Of a DNA stretch of 7,834 bases, positions 7,204 through 7,834 are shown in pieces. Origin of the DNA: an uncultured Methanobacterium sp. (GTDB lineage: Archaea > Methanobacteriota > Methanobacteria > Methanobacteriales > Methanobacteriaceae); assembly GCF_963665055.1 (NCBI RefSeq), contig NZ_OY762022.1:1-7834 (forward strand), read 5' to 3'. The stretch's first letter is position 1; every line of letters starts with the position of its first letter. A model generated the notes under the pieces. It saw nothing but the letters and a program-made list of their open reading frames with translations. It did no database searches and was not told the DNA's origin. Position numbers and translations under genes: made by a program.

Positions 7204-7272
7204 GTGTTCATGTTTTTTTTTGTTGGGGATTTGATCTTAGTAACTGATGTGGGGTTATGGTGCTATTTTGTT

Positions 7273-7834
7273 TTATTCTTTTGATTTTTTAATCATGTTC
7301 TGTATGTCCCGGCGGTAGTATACTCCAATAACTGCAATTATAAGGATAATCACGGCGATTATGGCCCAGATGTTGGGGTTTTTCAGTGGGTCGTCAACTG
7401 TAAGTTCCTGAACTGTTCCCTGGGATTTTGAACCAGATGTAGATGCCTGGGAAAGGGCAGCAGTGAGGCCTACTGTTGAAGCAGAACCGGAAGATGCTCC
7501 ACTTCCAGAACTGCTTCCACTTTCACTTCCACTACTGCTGCTGCCATCACCCCCCGGACCTTTATTTCCTCCAGGTGTATCAGTAACCTTTGGATCATCC
7601 GGAACGGTATTTTCATCAGGATTTGTTTTATCAGAAGTTACAACGTGTTCTACAACTGTATTTAAGTTGTTTTTAGCTTCTTCTGATATGCTGGTACTAT
7701 CCACGGTTGTGTTTATACCAAAGGCTGAGAATGTGACTGTTCCCTGTCCAGTAAAAGTTACTATGGCTCTTCCACCTACCACTGTAATGGCCATGGTCTG
7801 AGAATTTAAGCTGGCTGTGGCTGCAAATGATGCT
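7273..7834 (-). CDS. Membrane-anchored surface protein with Ser/Gly linker, 3' part (5' end outside window)
   Basis: The minus-strand frame is open from the right edge to TAA at 7273-7275. An ATG at 7792-7794 exists, but the frame continues upstream (ASFAATASLNSQT before that Met) with no stop or ribosome binding site, so the real start is beyond the window. Visible parts, in order: a beta-prone segment (AITVVGGRAIVTFTGQGTV), an acidic Pro/Asp stretch (NPDENTVPDDPKVTDTPGG), a Ser/Gly-rich flexible linker (about 7470-7560), a Val/Asn/Asp stretch, one transmembrane helix WAIIAVIILIIAVIGVYY (about 7315-7371) and a basic cytoplasmic tail RRDIQNMIKKSKE. This is the usual layout of an archaeal exported protein held by a C-terminal helix, with the N-terminal part outside. 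The family is not recognised and the function of the missing ectodomain cannot be judged. It converges on the giant gene and is not in an operon with it. Confidence 0.82.
   Translation of the reverse strand, partial: ASFAATASLNSQTMAITVVGGRAIVTFTGQGTVTFSAFGINTTVDSTSISEEAKNNLNTVVEHVVTSDKTNPDENTVPDDPKVTDTPGGNKGPGGDGSSSSGSESGSSSGSGASSGSASTVGLTAALSQASTSGSKSQGTVQELTVDDPLKNPNIWAIIAVIILIIAVIGVYYRRDIQNMIKKSKE

Larger units (their letters stand above)
6721..7272. other. AT-rich convergent intergenic region without an intact gene
   Basis: This 552-base gap lies between two converging genes. It contains T-rich termination signals for each, possible minus-strand gene debris near 6717-6861, a TATA-like element at 6943-6950, and very short plus-strand frames at 6999-7049 and 7105-7176. 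I see no tRNA, no kink-turn-like or clear C/D-box RNA, no terminal inverted repeats and no target-site duplication that would mark an insertion sequence. Confidence 0.6.

Noticed and set aside
7463..7801. Plus-strand frame of 112 codons rich in Leu and Pro
   Set aside because: It is the antisense of the Ser/Gly linker of the minus-strand gene (Ser/Gly codons read backwards give Leu/Pro). The minus-strand frame has a proper transmembrane anchor and tail.

Overview
The window looks like a chromosomal surface-protein locus from a mesophilic methanogenic archaeon, most likely Methanobacterium or a near relative in Methanobacteriales. The support is protein style (very Asn/Thr/Ser/Gly-rich beta-helix adhesin-like proteins with dense N-glycosylation sequons, and an archaeal transglutaminase-like domain whose NWNT...SLPF type tail I recognise from this order). 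The non-coding DNA fits too: AT-rich, archaeal BRE/TATA-like promoters, and T-rich terminators without hairpins. The genus is inference; there is no RNA gene or core gene here to anchor it.

Layout. Positions 1-1386 (+) hold the 3' end of a NosD-like right-handed beta-helix protein whose start lies left of the window. After a T-rich terminator and a 223-base gap with a TATA-like promoter comes a giant secreted protein (1610-6661, +, about 1683 residues). In order it has a signal peptide, a beta-helix of 25 chlamydial-Pmp-type repeats, an NWWG junction and Ig-like domain, a second NosD-type beta-helix, and a C-terminal transglutaminase-like domain. Its NosD block is a diverged tandem copy of the upstream gene (about two thirds identical by eye), but only the downstream copy carries the transglutaminase-like module.

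The transglutaminase-like domain appears damaged in two independent ways. The catalytic His of the usual GHVW motif is Tyr (GYVW). A run of five G at 6651-6655 is followed by a premature stop, while the next frame continues for 21 codons with exactly the tail expected of the family and stops at 6718-6720. One missing G, in the cell or in the assembly, explains it.

Positions 6721-7272 contain no convincing intact gene. They hold T-rich termination signals for both converging genes, possible minus-strand gene debris (6717-6861), and two very short plus-strand reading frames, one with a plausible promoter. At 7273-7834 (-) is the 3' part of a membrane-anchored surface protein: beta-rich segment, Ser/Gly linker, one transmembrane helix and a short basic tail. 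All three genes encode cell-envelope proteins, so the window reads as an adhesin/surface-variation region. I see no mobile element, CRISPR array, tRNA or rRNA.
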